Positions 32,274 to 43,790 of a stretch of DNA of 64,000 bases are shown piece after piece. The stretch is from Zingiber officinale (taxonomy: Eukaryota; Streptophyta; Magnoliopsida; Zingiberales; Zingiberaceae). The stretch is taken from assembly GCF_018446385.1 (NCBI RefSeq), contig NC_055998.1, positions 75,820,744-75,884,743 of the forward strand. Reading direction: 5' to 3'. The position numbers were made by a program, and so were the translations under genes. Within the stretch, counting starts at the first letter, position 1, and every line of letters begins with the position of its first letter. The notes beneath the pieces were generated by a model. That model had not been told where the DNA came from. It ran no database searches and worked only from the letters and a program-made list of their open reading frames with translations.

Positions 32274-33165
32274 AATGGTTCTACTTCTAAGCCGAAAGGA
32301 AAGAAGAAGAAGAAACAAGTTGGTTCAGCAAAGAAAGTGAATAAATCTCAGAGTACAGGACCTAAAGCTGGAATGAAGAAGCCGAAGGGCAAGTGCTTCA
32401 TCTGCAAGCAGTTAGGGCATTGGAAGGCAGACTGTCCTCGTAGGAATCAGAACAACAAAGGTATATCTCATGCTCTAGTTGTTGAAACATGTTTAGCGGT
32501 GTTATCTACCAGCACCTGGTGTGTAGATACGGGAGCCACTGATCATGTCTGCAATTCCTTGCAGGGGTTCCAGGAAACCCGACGAGAGATTACCGTCTAC
32601 ATGGGCAATGCTACTAAGGTGGCAGCTGTTGCAGTGGGAGACGTCTACTTATCTTTTAGTAGAAATAAAAATTTGGTTTTAAGAAATTGTCTTTATGTAC
32701 CCAGTTTTAGAAAGAATTTAATTTCAGTTTCTAAACTATTTTTAGATGGATATTCAGTTTCCTTTAGTAACGATGTAGTTATTAAGAGAAATAAAGTGAT
32801 TATCTGTTCTGGTGCATTAGTTGGCAATTTGTATACTTTAAATCAAATTTCTCCCATAAAGCAAAACATGGAAATTTATAACTCATCTTTTAACTCGAAT
32901 AAGAGAAAAGAACCTTCAGAAATAAACCAAGCATATCTTTGGCATCTAAGGCTTGGTCATATTAACTTAAGTAGGATTCAGAGGCTTATAGCCGATGGAC
33001 TTTTGGGTTCACTAGAGTTGGAAAATTTTTCAACTTGTGAATCTTGCTTGGAAGGTAAAATGACCAAAAGGCCTTTCAAGGCCAAGGGGTATAGAGTCAA
33101 AGAAGTGTTAGAATTGGTTCACTCTGATTTGTGTGGTCCTATGTCTGTCCAGGCAAGAGGAGGCT
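32274..33165 (+). pseudogene. pol: gag tail, protease, GAG-pre-integrase and integrase start of Copia-3
   Basis: Continues the gag frame after the solo LTR and stays open throughout. Basic linker KPKGKKKKKQ, then CCHC knuckle CFICKQLGHWKADC (about 32394-32435), protease WCVDTGATDHVCN with intact Asp-Thr-Gly (about 32518-32556), GAG-pre-integrase LWHLRLGHINLSRIQRL with the zinc-binding CESCLEGKMTKRPF (about 32935-33080), and the integrase start LVHSDLCGPMSVQARGG with the first catalytic Asp. It is cut at 33166 by Copia-4 and resumes at 39405. Confidence 0.92.
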
Positions 33166-34203
33166 TGTAAGACCGTTAGATTCGATAGAGGGGGGGTGAA
33201 TATCGATTCGAAAATCTCGAGTTAAAACGCAGCGGAAAAGTAAGGAAGTAAAGAGATGAACACGGTTGATTTTTACTTCGTTCGGAGCCTGTGACGACTC
33301 CTACTCGAAGGCCCGTACTCCTTGAGTACTTTCGTTGGGCAATTCACTAGCAATTCGGATAATTACAATTTACGTACAAATATTGCTAATGAAAGAAAGA
33401 AAATAAAGCTAACCGACAAACAATGAATTAAAAAGAGAGCCGGAGTGAGTCGTCGGAGCTTTGTGAACGTTGTTGGAGCGCAGAGCAGCAGAGTGATTGG
33501 ACTCAGAGTTCTCAGAAGACTTTTCTTTTCGTTGTTGTTCTGAAGCTCTCCTCTGACCCTTCTTTTATATGAGGCTCGGGGCGCCCTGGATGCCTTCCAG
33601 GCGCCCTGGTGAGACGTGGCAAGTCCAACCAGCGAGCTCCACGTGGCGCACGATCGGGATGAGATTTTTCCTCCCGCGCGCCCGGATCCCTTCGCCCCGG
33701 GACTCTCTTTCGTCATCCGCACGCAAGACAAACGTTAGTCGAGGCAAATTTACCTCAGCAAGATTGTTAGCGGCTTTATAGATAAGCAAGTATGACTTAG
33801 ATTCCGTCTTTCCGACCGGAATCTAGTCACGATCTCGACTTAGATATCCGAAATGGATCTAAGCCGGATCGATGCCTAATGTTCCTTCCCTGAACGCCCT
33901 CGCATGATCCTCCTCCGGTGACTTACCTCACTTACCCGCCAGACGTTCCCCGTCCGACCACTGTGGTTCGACGCCAGCGTCCGCTCCGTCGACACTTGGA
34001 CTTCTCGCGTCCAACGCGCGGTTCCCGGACTTCTTGTCACGTCGACCCGACTTGCTTGACTTCGCCCTATCCGGTCGACCCGTCGACCTAGCTGGACTTT
34101 TCCTGCACACTTGATCAAAGTGTCAGACAACAACACAACTAACTTAACCTATTTGTCATTCATCAAAACCTGGGTTAGACCGTTAGTGCTACTCGCACCA
34201 ACA
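33166..34203 (-). repeat. 3' LTR of Copia-4
   Basis: On the plus strand starts TGTAAGACC and ends CACCAACA. The first 370 bp match 38374 onward with very few differences. The GC-rich middle (33540-34080) differs by many small indels. Frames on both strands here are LTR artefacts. Confidence 0.92.
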
Positions 34204-34220
34204 ATCTCCCCCTTTTTGAT
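34204..34220 (-). other. Polypurine tract of Copia-4
   Basis: Minus strand caaaaagggggagat directly before the LTR TG. Confidence 0.85.
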
Positions 34221-34739
34221 GGAATGACAACCTGGTTAAGTTAGTGAAAGCATATGTACGAAACAACATGCATTTGTGTGGTTTTAAAGTCAGTTTGTGT
34301 TTTCAAATTGGTTTAGCTAACTTAACCACCTAACCCTTCTCCCCCTTTGGCATTCATCAAAAAGTAAGCAGGGGTAAACAAGTATAAAAAGTTTAGTTCA
34401 AAAAATTCAAAGATATTGATAAAAGTATAATTTTTTAACAACAAGTTAAAAAATAGTCAAGTTGACTTGGGGGAGTTTAAGCTTTTGAAAATTTGTTTAA
34501 AGCATTGGCTTTTAGCTTTTAGAAAGCTAGCTAAGTTTTCATTTTCAAACACAAGGTTTCAAAAACCAGAATTCCAAAACTAAGTTTGAAAATTTTATTT
34601 TTCAACACTAAGTTTGTAAACGATTTAATTTAAAACTTAAGTTTGAAAAACTGTTTTTGAAAGTCTAAGAATGGAAAGTTTTCAAAAACAAACAATTTTA
34701 GCTTATAAGTTGGTGAAATTAATTTTGAAAGTATTTTTG
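34221..34739 (-). other. Copia-4 3' untranslated segment
   Basis: AT-rich non-coding sequence between the PPT and the minisatellite, closely similar to 61089-61400 in Copia-5 (ttaacttaaccacctaaccc, gtttaaagcattggctttta). No ORF of note. Confidence 0.7.
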
Positions 34740-35960
34740 AAAGATCCTAGTCTAATGAAATTAATTTAAGTTTTAAAATTAAAATTTTGAAATTAATTTA
34801 AGTTTTAAAATTGAAATTTTGAAATTAATTTAAGTTTTAAAATTAAAATTTTGAAATTAATTTCAGTTTTAAAATTAAAATTTTGGAATTAATTTAAGTT
34901 TTAAAATTTTGAAATTAATTTAAGTTTTAAAATTAAAATTTTGAAATTAATTTAAGTTTTAAAATTAAAATTTTGAAATTAATTTAAGTTTTAAAATTTT
35001 TGAAATTAATTTTTAAGTTTAAAATTGAAATTAATTTAAGTTTTAAAATTTTGAAATTAATTTAAGTTTTAAAATTAAAATTTTGAAATTAATTTAAGTT
35101 TTAAAATTAAAATTTTGAAATTAATTTAAGTTTTAAAATTGAAATTTTGAAATTAATTTAAGTTTTAAAATTGAAATTTTGAAATTAATTTAAGTTTTAA
35201 AATTAAAATTTTGAAATTAATTTAAGTTTTACAATTTTGAAATTAATTTAAGTTTTAAAATTAAAATTAAAATTTTGAAATTAATTTAAGTTTTAAAATT
35301 AAAATTTTGAAATTAATTTAAGTTTTCAAATTAAAATTTTGAAATTAATTTAAGTTTAAGTTTAAAATTGAAATTTTGAAATTAATTTAAGTTTTAAAAT
35401 TAAAATTTTGAAATTAATTTAAGTTTTTAAAATTAAAATTTTGAAATTAATTTAAGTTTTTAAAATTAAAATTTTGAAATTAATTTAAGTTTTAAAATTA
35501 AAATTTTGAAATTAATTTAAGTTTATTGAAATTAATTTAAGTTTTAAAATTAAAATTTTGAAATTAATTTAAGTTTTAAAATTAAAAATTTTGAAATTAA
35601 TTTAAGTTTTAAAATTAAAATTTTGAAATTAATTTAAGTTTAAAATTGAAATTTTGAAATTAATTTAAGTTTTAAAATTAAAATTTTGAAATTAATTTAA
35701 GTTTTTAAAATTAAAATTTTGAAATTAATTTAAGTTTAAAATTAAAATTTTGAAATTAATTTAAGTTTAAAATTAAATTTTGAAATTAATTTAAGTTTAA
35801 AATTAAATTTTGAAATTAATTTAAGTTTTTAAAATTAAAATTTTGAAATTAATTTAAGTTTTTAAAATTAAAATTTTGAAATTAATTTAAGTTTTAAAAT
35901 TAAAATTTTGAAATTAATTTAAGTTTTAAAATTAAAATTTTGAAATTAATTTAAGTTTTA
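34740..35960. repeat. AT-rich minisatellite, about 38 copies of a 32-bp unit
   Basis: About 1.2 kb built from the words ttttgaaattaatttaag and ttttaaaattaaaa, with small length variants. Nearly pure A/T with one or two G per unit. It occupies the position where pol would follow gag. The variants are small losses or gains of the aaaatt word, pointing to slippage or unequal exchange. Copy number is estimated from length. Confidence 0.93.
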
Positions 35961-36472
35961 TTCATCTCACCCGATCTATATTATCAATCAAGGAATCCTA
36001 TGATTTTGTGAGATGAAATTAGTTTGATTACAGAGTTTTGTTTTAACTTGTGTTATATTCAGACTTAGCTTTGGTTTCCACAAATAGGCATTCTTCGGAT
36101 AAACTTCTAAGCTTGGTGAGTCACAAGGAAATCATTGGAAGTAACCAACCTTTCGAGGTTTTCCGAATAGTCCTATCCACGGAACTTAGTACTAAATCTT
36201 GGTCTAACTGGTTAGGATTCGTTTAAGGGTAGCTTCGGTCAGTTCCACTTGGCCAAATGCACCAGATCGAAGCCATATCTTTCTAGACATGCGATGACCA
36301 AGCTTCCCTAACGTACTATCATCCAAAAACTTCACCAGTACCATGAGTTAAGTTAAACTTGGTCTCTCTTTAACTAATCCTAATTACCCTGCCGGGTTAG
36401 TTTGTTTTGGGTAGGTTAGTTTTGGAGGTGCCAGCTATTCTGGAGCCTCCCCCTGAATTATTGGCCATTAAT
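35961..36472 (-). other. Copia-4 non-coding stretch downstream of gag
   Basis: Read on the minus strand, the first part shows FSSGGGS/IAGT-like coding traces just after the gag stop (about 36380-36470). The rest, up to the minisatellite, is not recognisable. No protease, integrase, RT or RNase H motif was found in any frame. Confidence 0.55.
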
Positions 36473-38144
36473 TTAGATTTTGGGTTTGTGTCGATTCTTT
36501 TTGTAGTTATAATCAACTTGGTGATAATCTAAATTTTGTTGAGTTTTGAATTTTGATTTTAATTTAGATTTATATTTTAGTTTTTGATCTGATTTATTCA
36601 AGTTTATATAATGTATTTTATCTTTAGGTATATAGAATTGATTAAGTCCTACTTGCGTGGTTAAGCACGCTTTCGGGACCCAAGCTTGTTTAGTTGCTTT
36701 GTGTTGGGTTAATAATGATTTAAAGGTTTTGTTTGAGTTTGACTTATATCCAAGTCCGGTTTTATTATAGCATGCCTTTTGGTTATTTAGAATTAAATCT
36801 AAATTTTTAGATCTTGTTGTGAATTTTTCCAACAATTCTTTTAACTTATTAATTTCATTTTTTAATGATAAATTCTCCTCCTCAAGTGTTCGATCTTGAG
36901 TTGGATTCGAATTTTTTAATTGTTCCTTGAGGTTTTGATTTTCCTCAAGAAGCGATTTATTTTTATTTTCCAATTTAACTAATTTTTTATTTAAACACGA
37001 GATAATTCTAAAGAATTTACGATTTAAGTTTAGGTATACCTCTTCGGAACCTTCGGAAACGAGTGCGGACTCGTGGCTCGATTCGGGTTCGGACCCATCT
37101 TCCGATTCCTCTGATTCGTCTTCCGTTTCAGCTTCGTGAGCCATCAGCGCGAGGTGACTTTGGTTCTTTTGCCTTTCTCCCTCCGATTCGTCTAAGGAGG
37201 AATCGTCCCATGTTGCTTTGAGGGCTTTCTTCTTTGTTGACTTTGGTTTGTCAAGTTTCAATCTTGGGCATTCGTTCTTGTAGTGCCCCTTTTTGTTACA
37301 TCCGAAACATGTGACATTTCTTGAGTCGGCTGGCGAACTGATCTTCTGAAGATCCTCTTTTTTTCCTGGTGAACATTTTCCTTACCAGGTTCACCAGGTG
37401 TTCTTCGTCTTCAGAGTCTTGATCGGAATCTTCTTCAGATTCGGGCTTGTTCTTCTTTTCTTTAGAGGAACCTGCAAATAAAGCTACACCTTTCTCGACC
37501 CCGGCATTAGTTTGCTCATGAAGTTCTAATTCACAAAAGAGTTCATCCAATTTTAATTTAGATAAATTTTTTGAAATTTTGTAGGCATCTACGATTGATG
37601 CCCACAAATTGTTTCGCGGAAAGGCATTTAACGCGTACCTGATTAAGTCTCGGTTCTCCATTTGGTGGCCTATCGCGTGGAGACCGTTGAGGATATCTTT
37701 GACCCTCGCGTGGAGCTGACTTGCCGTTTCTCCTTCCTGCATTTTTATATTAAAAATTTTATTTAACTGCAAATCTCTTTTTGTTACCTTCGCGTCGCTT
37801 GTTCCTTCGTGTAGCTCGATTAGTTTATCCCAAAGCTCCTTAGCGTTTTGATGCGGTCCGACCCGGTTCAGTTCTTCTCGTGTTAGTCCGCAGTGTAGAG
37901 TATTGATGGCTTTGTTTTCAATTGATGCCTTTTTCTTTATATCATTTGTCCAGTCTTCAGGGTCTACTATGTTCCCGGAGTTGTCTACTGGAATTTTGTA
38001 AGCTCTTGTGACGCTCATCCATTGGTCGTAGTCTGTCTTCATGTAGACCTCCATTCTCCTCTTCCAGTACGAAAAGTCATCCCCGTTGAATAGGGGAGGA
38101 CGTACTGTGCTGAAGCCTTCTTGTTGAGACATCTTATCTTGCAC
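36473..38144 (-). pseudogene. gag: gag of Copia-4 (nearly intact, one frameshift)
   Basis: Two open pieces: 37296-38144 (282 codons) and 36473-37261 plus upstream (262 codons). A frameshift joins them inside the CCHC zinc knuckle (CFGCNKKGHYKNEC, about 37266-37310). N-terminal copia gag core: FNGDDFSYWKRRMEVYMKT, AKELWDKLIELHEGTSDAKV and RVKDILNGLHAIGHQMENRD. After the knuckle come KKALKATWDDSS (shared with Copia-1), an acidic Ser/Glu region, a long coiled-coil-like Lys/Glu/Asn/Leu region and LEKFTTRSKNLDLIL...GLGY as in SIRE gag. It ends in a basic tail with a stop at 36473. The mRNA could give a capsid protein if the frameshift is not real. Confidence 0.9.
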
Positions 38145-38359
38145 ACACTAAATTAACTGGAAAACAAAATCCCAAGACTTCGTCTTGGATTAGCAGTGCG
38201 GGAGAAATAGAAACTCTAAGTTGGTGTAGTACCAATTTAGATTTTAAATGCAATGAAAAAAAGTCTTCCAAAAAGATAATAATATCAGTTTTGAATTGTT
38301 AAAAAAAATGATTTCACCCCCTGTCTGATTGGTGGTTGCACCAAATCAGAGCGGTACCG

Positions 38360-38371
38360 GCTCTGATACCA
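38360..38371 (-). other. Primer-binding site of Copia-4
   Basis: Minus strand tggtatcagagc, two bases from the LTR end; exact tRNA-Met complement. Confidence 0.92.
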
Positions 38372-38373
38372 CT

Positions 38374-39404
38374 TGTAAGACCGTTAGATTCGATAGAGGG
38401 GGGGTGAATATCGATTCGAAAATCTCGAGTTAAAACGCAGCGGAAAAGTAAGGAAGTAAAGAGATGAACACGGTTGATTTTTACTTCGTTCGGAGCCTGT
38501 GACGACTCCTACTCGAAGGCCCGTACTCCTTGAGTACTTTCGTTGGGCAATTCACTAGCAATTCGGATAATTACAATTTACGTACAAATATTGCTAATGA
38601 AAGAAAGAAAACAAAGCTAACCGACAAACAATGAATTAAAAAGAGAGCCGGAGTGAGTCGTCGGAGCTTTGTGAACGTTGTTGGAGCGCAGAGTAGCAGA
38701 GTGATTGGACTCAGAGTTCTCAGAAGACTTTTCTTTTCGTTGTTGTTCAAGCTCTCCTCGACCCTTCTTTATATGAGGCTCGGGCGCTCGGATGCCTTCC
38801 GCGCCCGTGAGACGTGGCAAGTCCAACCAGGAGCTCCACGTGGCGCGCGCGATCGGGATGAGATTTCCTCCCGCGCCGGATCCCTTCCGCGCCTCTGCTT
38901 TCAACTCATCTTGCAAGACAAAGCGTTAGTCGGAGGCAAATTTACCTCGCAGCAAAGATTGTTACGCGGTTTTATAGATAAGCAAGTATGACTTAGATTC
39001 CGTCTTTCCGAGAGGAATCTAGTCACGATCTCGACTTAGATATCCGAAATGGATCTATCTTGGGATCGGCCTAATGTTCCTTCCGGCGGCGTCCTCGCAA
39101 TCACTCCCTCCAGGTGACTTACCTCACTTACGCGCGAGACGTCCGGTCAGCCCGTCGACCGTCTGGACTTCTCTCGCGTCCGGGGCCCTTCTCGCCAACT
39201 ATCCCGTCGACCTAGTGGACTTCTGCATAGCGTCCGGGCCCGTCGACCCGCTTGGACTTCTCGCCAGCTATCCGGTCAGCCCGTCGACCTAGCTGGACTT
39301 TTCCTGCACACTTGATCAAAGTGTCAGACAACAACACAACTAACTTAACCTATTTGTCATTCATCAAAACCTGGGTTAGACCGTTAGTGCTACCCGCACC
39401 AACA
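38374..39404 (-). repeat. 5' LTR of Copia-4
   Basis: Partner of 33166-34203, 1031 bp. The GC-rich part at 38750-39290 carries extra repeats of a gtcagcccgtcgacc/ggacttctcgcc word and lacks other pieces relative to the 3' LTR. Confidence 0.92.
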
Positions 39405-41265
39405 GTTTTGAATATTTTGTCTCTTTCATAGACGATTATTCAAGATATGGATACATTTACCTAATGCGCCGCAAGTCCGAGTGCTTTGATAAGTTCAAAG
39501 AGTACAAGGTTGATGTGGAGAAACGACTAGGTAAAAGTATCAAGACACTACTACTCTGATCGATCGTGGTTGGCGAATACCTGGAGAGTTTAGGAAATAC
39601 TTATTAGGCGGATTTGACCGTTCCCAGTAGTGGCCCAAGCGATGGTGTGGCGTAGCGAAGGAATAGGACTCTCTTATGGAGATGGTTAGATCGATGAGTT
39701 ATTTTACAATAATGCGTTTGGGATAACCCGCGAAATGGTACATTCCGAACTTAGTACCTTCTAAATCGGTTTCTTCTACTCCATTTAGAAGGCCACTCTA
39801 TATTCAGATTTGGAGTCCGGCAAATGATCTTGATAGAATCAGAATCTAAGTTAGAATCTAAGTTCGTTTTTGGGGTATCCTAGGACGAAAGGTGGTTTAT
39901 TTTATAGTCCTAAGATCGAGGTCATTGTTAGCACCAATGCGAAGAAGACTATATAATGGATCACAAGCCCAGTAGTAAGTTGTTTTAGAAGAACTTAGAG
40001 ACACGTCTACCTTAGTACCAACAATACAAGATGAAGTACCACAAGAGGGCCACCTGTGTCACAAATGATGAACAACCACCACCTGTCGTTGAGTAGGGGA
40101 GTTGTAAGGCAACTGATAGATTCATGTTTTGGGAGAGTCTTGGACTTGATCCCGGGTAAACATGAACCTAATCCCGAACATATGACGAAGACACTCAAGA
40201 TATGCAAGATCTTGGCAAAAGGCGATGAATTAAATAGAGTCTATGTACTCTAATAAGGTTTGGGAGCTTGTAGAACCCGATGGTGTAAAAGCCGTTGGAT
40301 GCAAGTGGATCTACAAAGGAAAAGAGGACGAGAGGTAGGTAAAAACTCAAAGCTAGGCTCATACGAAGGGTACACTCGAAAGAGGAATCGATTATGAGGA
40401 GACCTTTTCTACTTAAGTATCGATACTCTTCCATTCGTATGGATTATGAGATTTGGCAAATGGATGTCAACTTTCCTTAATGGAAGTCTTGAAGAGAACA
40501 TCCATGAACAACGGAAGTGGTTCATTGAAGAGAGGCATCTAGTAGTGTGCAAGCTCAATCGAGTCAAGGATCAAGTCTTAACGCAGTCGAACATCCGATG
40601 AAGTAATCCACCATATGGATTTATATCAGGAGTCTTCAGAAGTGTAGCAGACGATGGTGGTATTTCTTGTTACTACGTAGATGATATTTTGTTAATTGGC
40701 AACAATGTCAAGGTATTGTAGTAAGCGTGGTCCAAACAATTTGATATGAAGGACTTAGAGATTGTGCACACGGGATCAAAGTTATAAGGGATCGTAAGAA
40801 AAGAATGTTGTGTCTCTCCCAAGCTTCTATATAGATAATAGTTCTTCAGCATGATTCCAAGAAAGGTTTCTTACCTTTTAGGCATGGAATAGTTTATCTC
40901 TAAAGATGTCAAAGACTCCAAAGGAGAGATAGAAGACATGCGAGCGCCTCTATCTACCGTAGGAAGCCTTATGCAATGCAATAGAATGTACGATATTTGT
41001 TTCCTGGCATGGTGGGCATCGGAGTAATCGAGTAAACCTGGACATTGACGGTAAAGCATATATTAAAGTACCTGAGAAGGACTAGAGATTATATGCTAGT
41101 TTACCAAGCAGACGATTTGCTCCCTGTGGGTTACACGGATTCAGATTTCCAATCAGATAGGGACAACAGTAAGTCTACATCAGGCTATGTGTTTACTTTA
41201 GGAGGTGGAGCCATTTCATGGAGGAGTGTTAAGCAGAAATGCGTTTTGGACTCAACCATGGAAGC
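39405..41265 (+). pseudogene. pol: Integrase, RT and RNase H of Copia-3 (eroded)
   Basis: Integrase continues with FEYFVSFIDDYSRYGYIYLM and KFKEYKVDVEKRLGKSIKTL to about 39553, then loses frame. AERRNRTL-, YIMDHKPSSK- and WIYK-type pieces appear in changing frames. The RT catalytic YYVDD is at 40671-40685, followed by ILLIGNNVK. The RT/RNase H connection and RNase H are open again from 41045 (HILKYLRRTRDYMLVYQ, GYTDSDFQSDRDNSKSTSGY, VFTLGGGAISWRS) to the Tekay-2 insertion at 41266. Damage between 39553 and 41040 is mostly small indels. Confidence 0.85.
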
Positions 41266-41471
41266 TGTAACGCCCCAATTTTCCCTATTTCGAGTTCTAA
41301 AAGTCCTTATAAAAATCCAGAAATGCTTTTAAAATATTCTAGAGATTTTTAGGAATTTTTAGAGTATTTTTATGCAATTTTTGGAGTTCGTTTGGTATTT
41401 TTACCCAGAGGAAGAAGTTTTAAAAATAAAATAAAAAGAAAAGAAAAAAAAATAATAAGTTTGTAGAAGCT

Positions 41472-41826
41472 GGGGTTCGAACCCAGCTCCTCGGCCCAAG
41501 CAAAAATCGGCCCAACCAGCTGAGCTACATGGTTTTGTTAATTATATATGGAGCGATATATATTTAACTAGTAGTTAGGAACATTAAAATAAATTGGAAA
41601 TAAAAGTGCACGGCTGAGGAATCGAAGCCGCGACTTGGGATTTGGTTAAAGCCGGGCTGACCAAGTGTGCTAGCGATCGTTTCTTATTTAAAAAGGAGAA
41701 ATATTCTATTTAAGAAGTAGTTAATGAATAGGAAATAAATAGGAAGGAAAAATGGTTGCAGCCAAGTTTCGAACCCATGCGCTAGGCGTTAAGCAGAACG
41801 CAGCCCACCAACAGACCAGCTGAACT
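41472..41826 (-). other. Three antisense tRNA-like modules in Tekay-2 LTR
   Basis: Minus strand. Module 1: box A tagctcagctgg (41516-41527) and box B gggttcgaacccc (41472-41484); the T arm pairs perfectly (ctggg/cccag) and the D arm pairs as gctc/gggc. Module 2: box A tagcacacttgg (41661-41672), box B ggcttcgattcc (41618-41629). Module 3: box A-like gttcagctgg (41816-41825), box B gggttcgaaac (41766-41776). Box spacing is tRNA-like in each. The 5' and 3' acceptor strands do not pair. All three recur at 46521-46875. Confidence 0.65.
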
Positions 41827-42849
41827 TTTCTTAATAAAACCCGAATCAAGTTGTATTTAAGCAATAGTTAGTTAACAGAATATTAAAGTTATAAGAAGAG
41901 AACTTAGGTTTTCCCCGTGACAAAATCTTCTCCTCTCCTCCTCTCGTGACGGCGTTTTTTTCCTCTCGGGCGAAAACAGAGACGAAGCTAGGGCTTCGTC
42001 TCCGGCGGCCGGCGAGCACCCTTCTCCGCGAGTTCTTCAAGCATATATCCGAACCCTAGAGTTCTTCCCGTCGGTTGTAAGTCCAAGCAAATGACGGTGA
42101 GTTGCTTCTCACCTGCAGTAGGAGTTGTTCCGAACTTGATTTATCTTCATGGTTTTCGGATTTTAGGTTGTGGAGATTTTTGGATTTTGTTCCTTCTTGA
42201 TTCGGTTCTGTTCCTTTCCGTTAGTGCTATGCAAGTGAATGTACTTTGATCCTTCTTCTTGATCCGAATCCTAGCATCAGTTGGCAAATTGTTCCTTTTA
42301 AATTTTCAGTTGTGCTTAGGTTTACTTCCATCCGAACCCTAACTTTTAGTTGGAGATTAGTTTTTTTTTAGCTTCAGTTTTCAAGTTTCTTATTTCCAGT
42401 TCAGCAGATTGTAATCTCTCTTTATTCTAGCATGTTGTTAGATTTTCCAGCCCTAGCATTAAGCCTTCAGTTTTAGTTTAGCTTTTAGTGCTATTCTACA
42501 TGTGTTCCAGATTCCTTGATTTAGCATTTCAGTTTCGCTAGTTTAATTGTAGTTTTAGATTTTGTTCTTTCTTTCTCCTTGCGGCAATGAAAAAGAACAG
42601 CCAAGTGTTAAGCAAATCCAGACTTTTGTATCAAACATCTAGTTTTCTTTGTGTAGCAGTAGGCGTGCACAACTAATGAAGCATGAGCAGATTTTTAGTT
42701 TGCATTTAGCTCATAGATTTCTTGTTGATTAGAATAAATTGTCATATGATCAGCCCTGTTTAATAGCATTGCAAATTCAGCCTCTTCGTTATTTAGTAAG
42801 CATGATAAAGAATGAGTATGTGCAACATTGATTCCTTTATTTCTAGTTT

Positions 42850-42990
42850 CCTTGATATTAGAAGTTCATGGGCAGATTTTTATAAGTACAGTATGCAGAT
42901 TTTGATAAGCTCAATATGCAGATTTTTGTTAAGCTTTGCATGCAGATTTATGTTAAGCTTTGTATACAGATTTTCAGTATGTAGGGTGTG
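42850..42990. repeat. Short tandem repeat of about 28 bp in Tekay-2 LTR
   Basis: Four to five copies of atgcagatttttgttaagct-like sequence; same array at 47955-48090. Confidence 0.75.
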
Positions 42991-43519
42991 TTCTAGTGCA
43001 CACCAAGTGCTTGATAAAATGCTTAGCTCAATATAATGCTACAGTAGGCATTTTAATAGCTCGATTAATGCGGTAGAAGCATTTAAAATAACTTATTTAG
43101 TCTTGCTTCAGCTTATATGGGACTACGGTCCAATGGGTGGGCTCCCACAGTCGCCTCTAGGTTCAGATAACCTAGTTAAAGCAAGATAAGAAAATTAGCT
43201 ATGAAATCAGTATTTTATTTTCAGCAGTGGCACTATACTGGATTAGATATCCATTGGGTTGGGCTCCCACAGTCGTCCCTAGGTTTAGATAACCTAGTAA
43301 ACCCTACTAGACTCGGAACTTGCAATCCCGGGTTTAGTTAGGGATGCGCGCACAGCAAGTACAGTTGCCGGGCCCATCAGCAGCATGATTATTATTTTGA
43401 TCTATTATGTAAATAGTTTTCAAAACTTCACAAATTAGTTATGTGAATACAAGTTAGACTCAGTTTAGCATTAATTAGATCAGCTAATGTATCAGTTCAG
43501 TTTCCTATTGATATACATG

Positions 43520-43790
43520 ATAGTTCTATGATTAGCTATACATGTTTAGTATTTCAGTTAGCATGATTTCTTTGCTATTTATGAGCATGATTAGCTATAC
43601 ATGTTTAGTATTTCAGTTAGCATGATTTCTTTGCTATTTATGAGCATGATTAGCTATACATGTTTAGTATTTCAGTTAGTTAGATTTCTTTGCTATTTAT
43701 GAGCATGATTAGCTTTACATGTTAGCTTTTCAGTTAGTTCCTTTGCTATTTATGAGCATGAGTAGCTTTACAAGTTAGCATTCAGTTTTA
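43520..43790. repeat. Tandem repeat of about 60 bp in Tekay-2 LTR
   Basis: Four to five copies of gattagctatacatgtttag followed by tatttcagttagcatgattt and ctttgctatttatgagcat. Matching array at 48545-48780, where the last copies are shorter. Confidence 0.85.

Larger units (their letters stand above)
33166..39404 (-). mobile_element. Copia-4: SIRE-type gag-only LTR retrotransposon
   Basis: Minus-strand element with LTRs 38374-39404 (5') and 33166-34203 (3'), PBS 38360-38371, gag 36473-38144, an AT-rich minisatellite at 34740-35960 and PPT at 34204. No pol domain occurs in the 4.2-kb interior. Target duplication is imperfect (aggct at 33161-33165; agtt-like at the right junction). Large parts of the LTRs are almost identical, so insertion may be fairly recent. 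It disrupts the integrase of Copia-3. Confidence 0.9.

Noticed and set aside
41472..41826. Calling true tRNA genes
   Set aside because: Acceptor stems do not pair and anticodon arms are unclear, so only tRNA-like modules are claimed.
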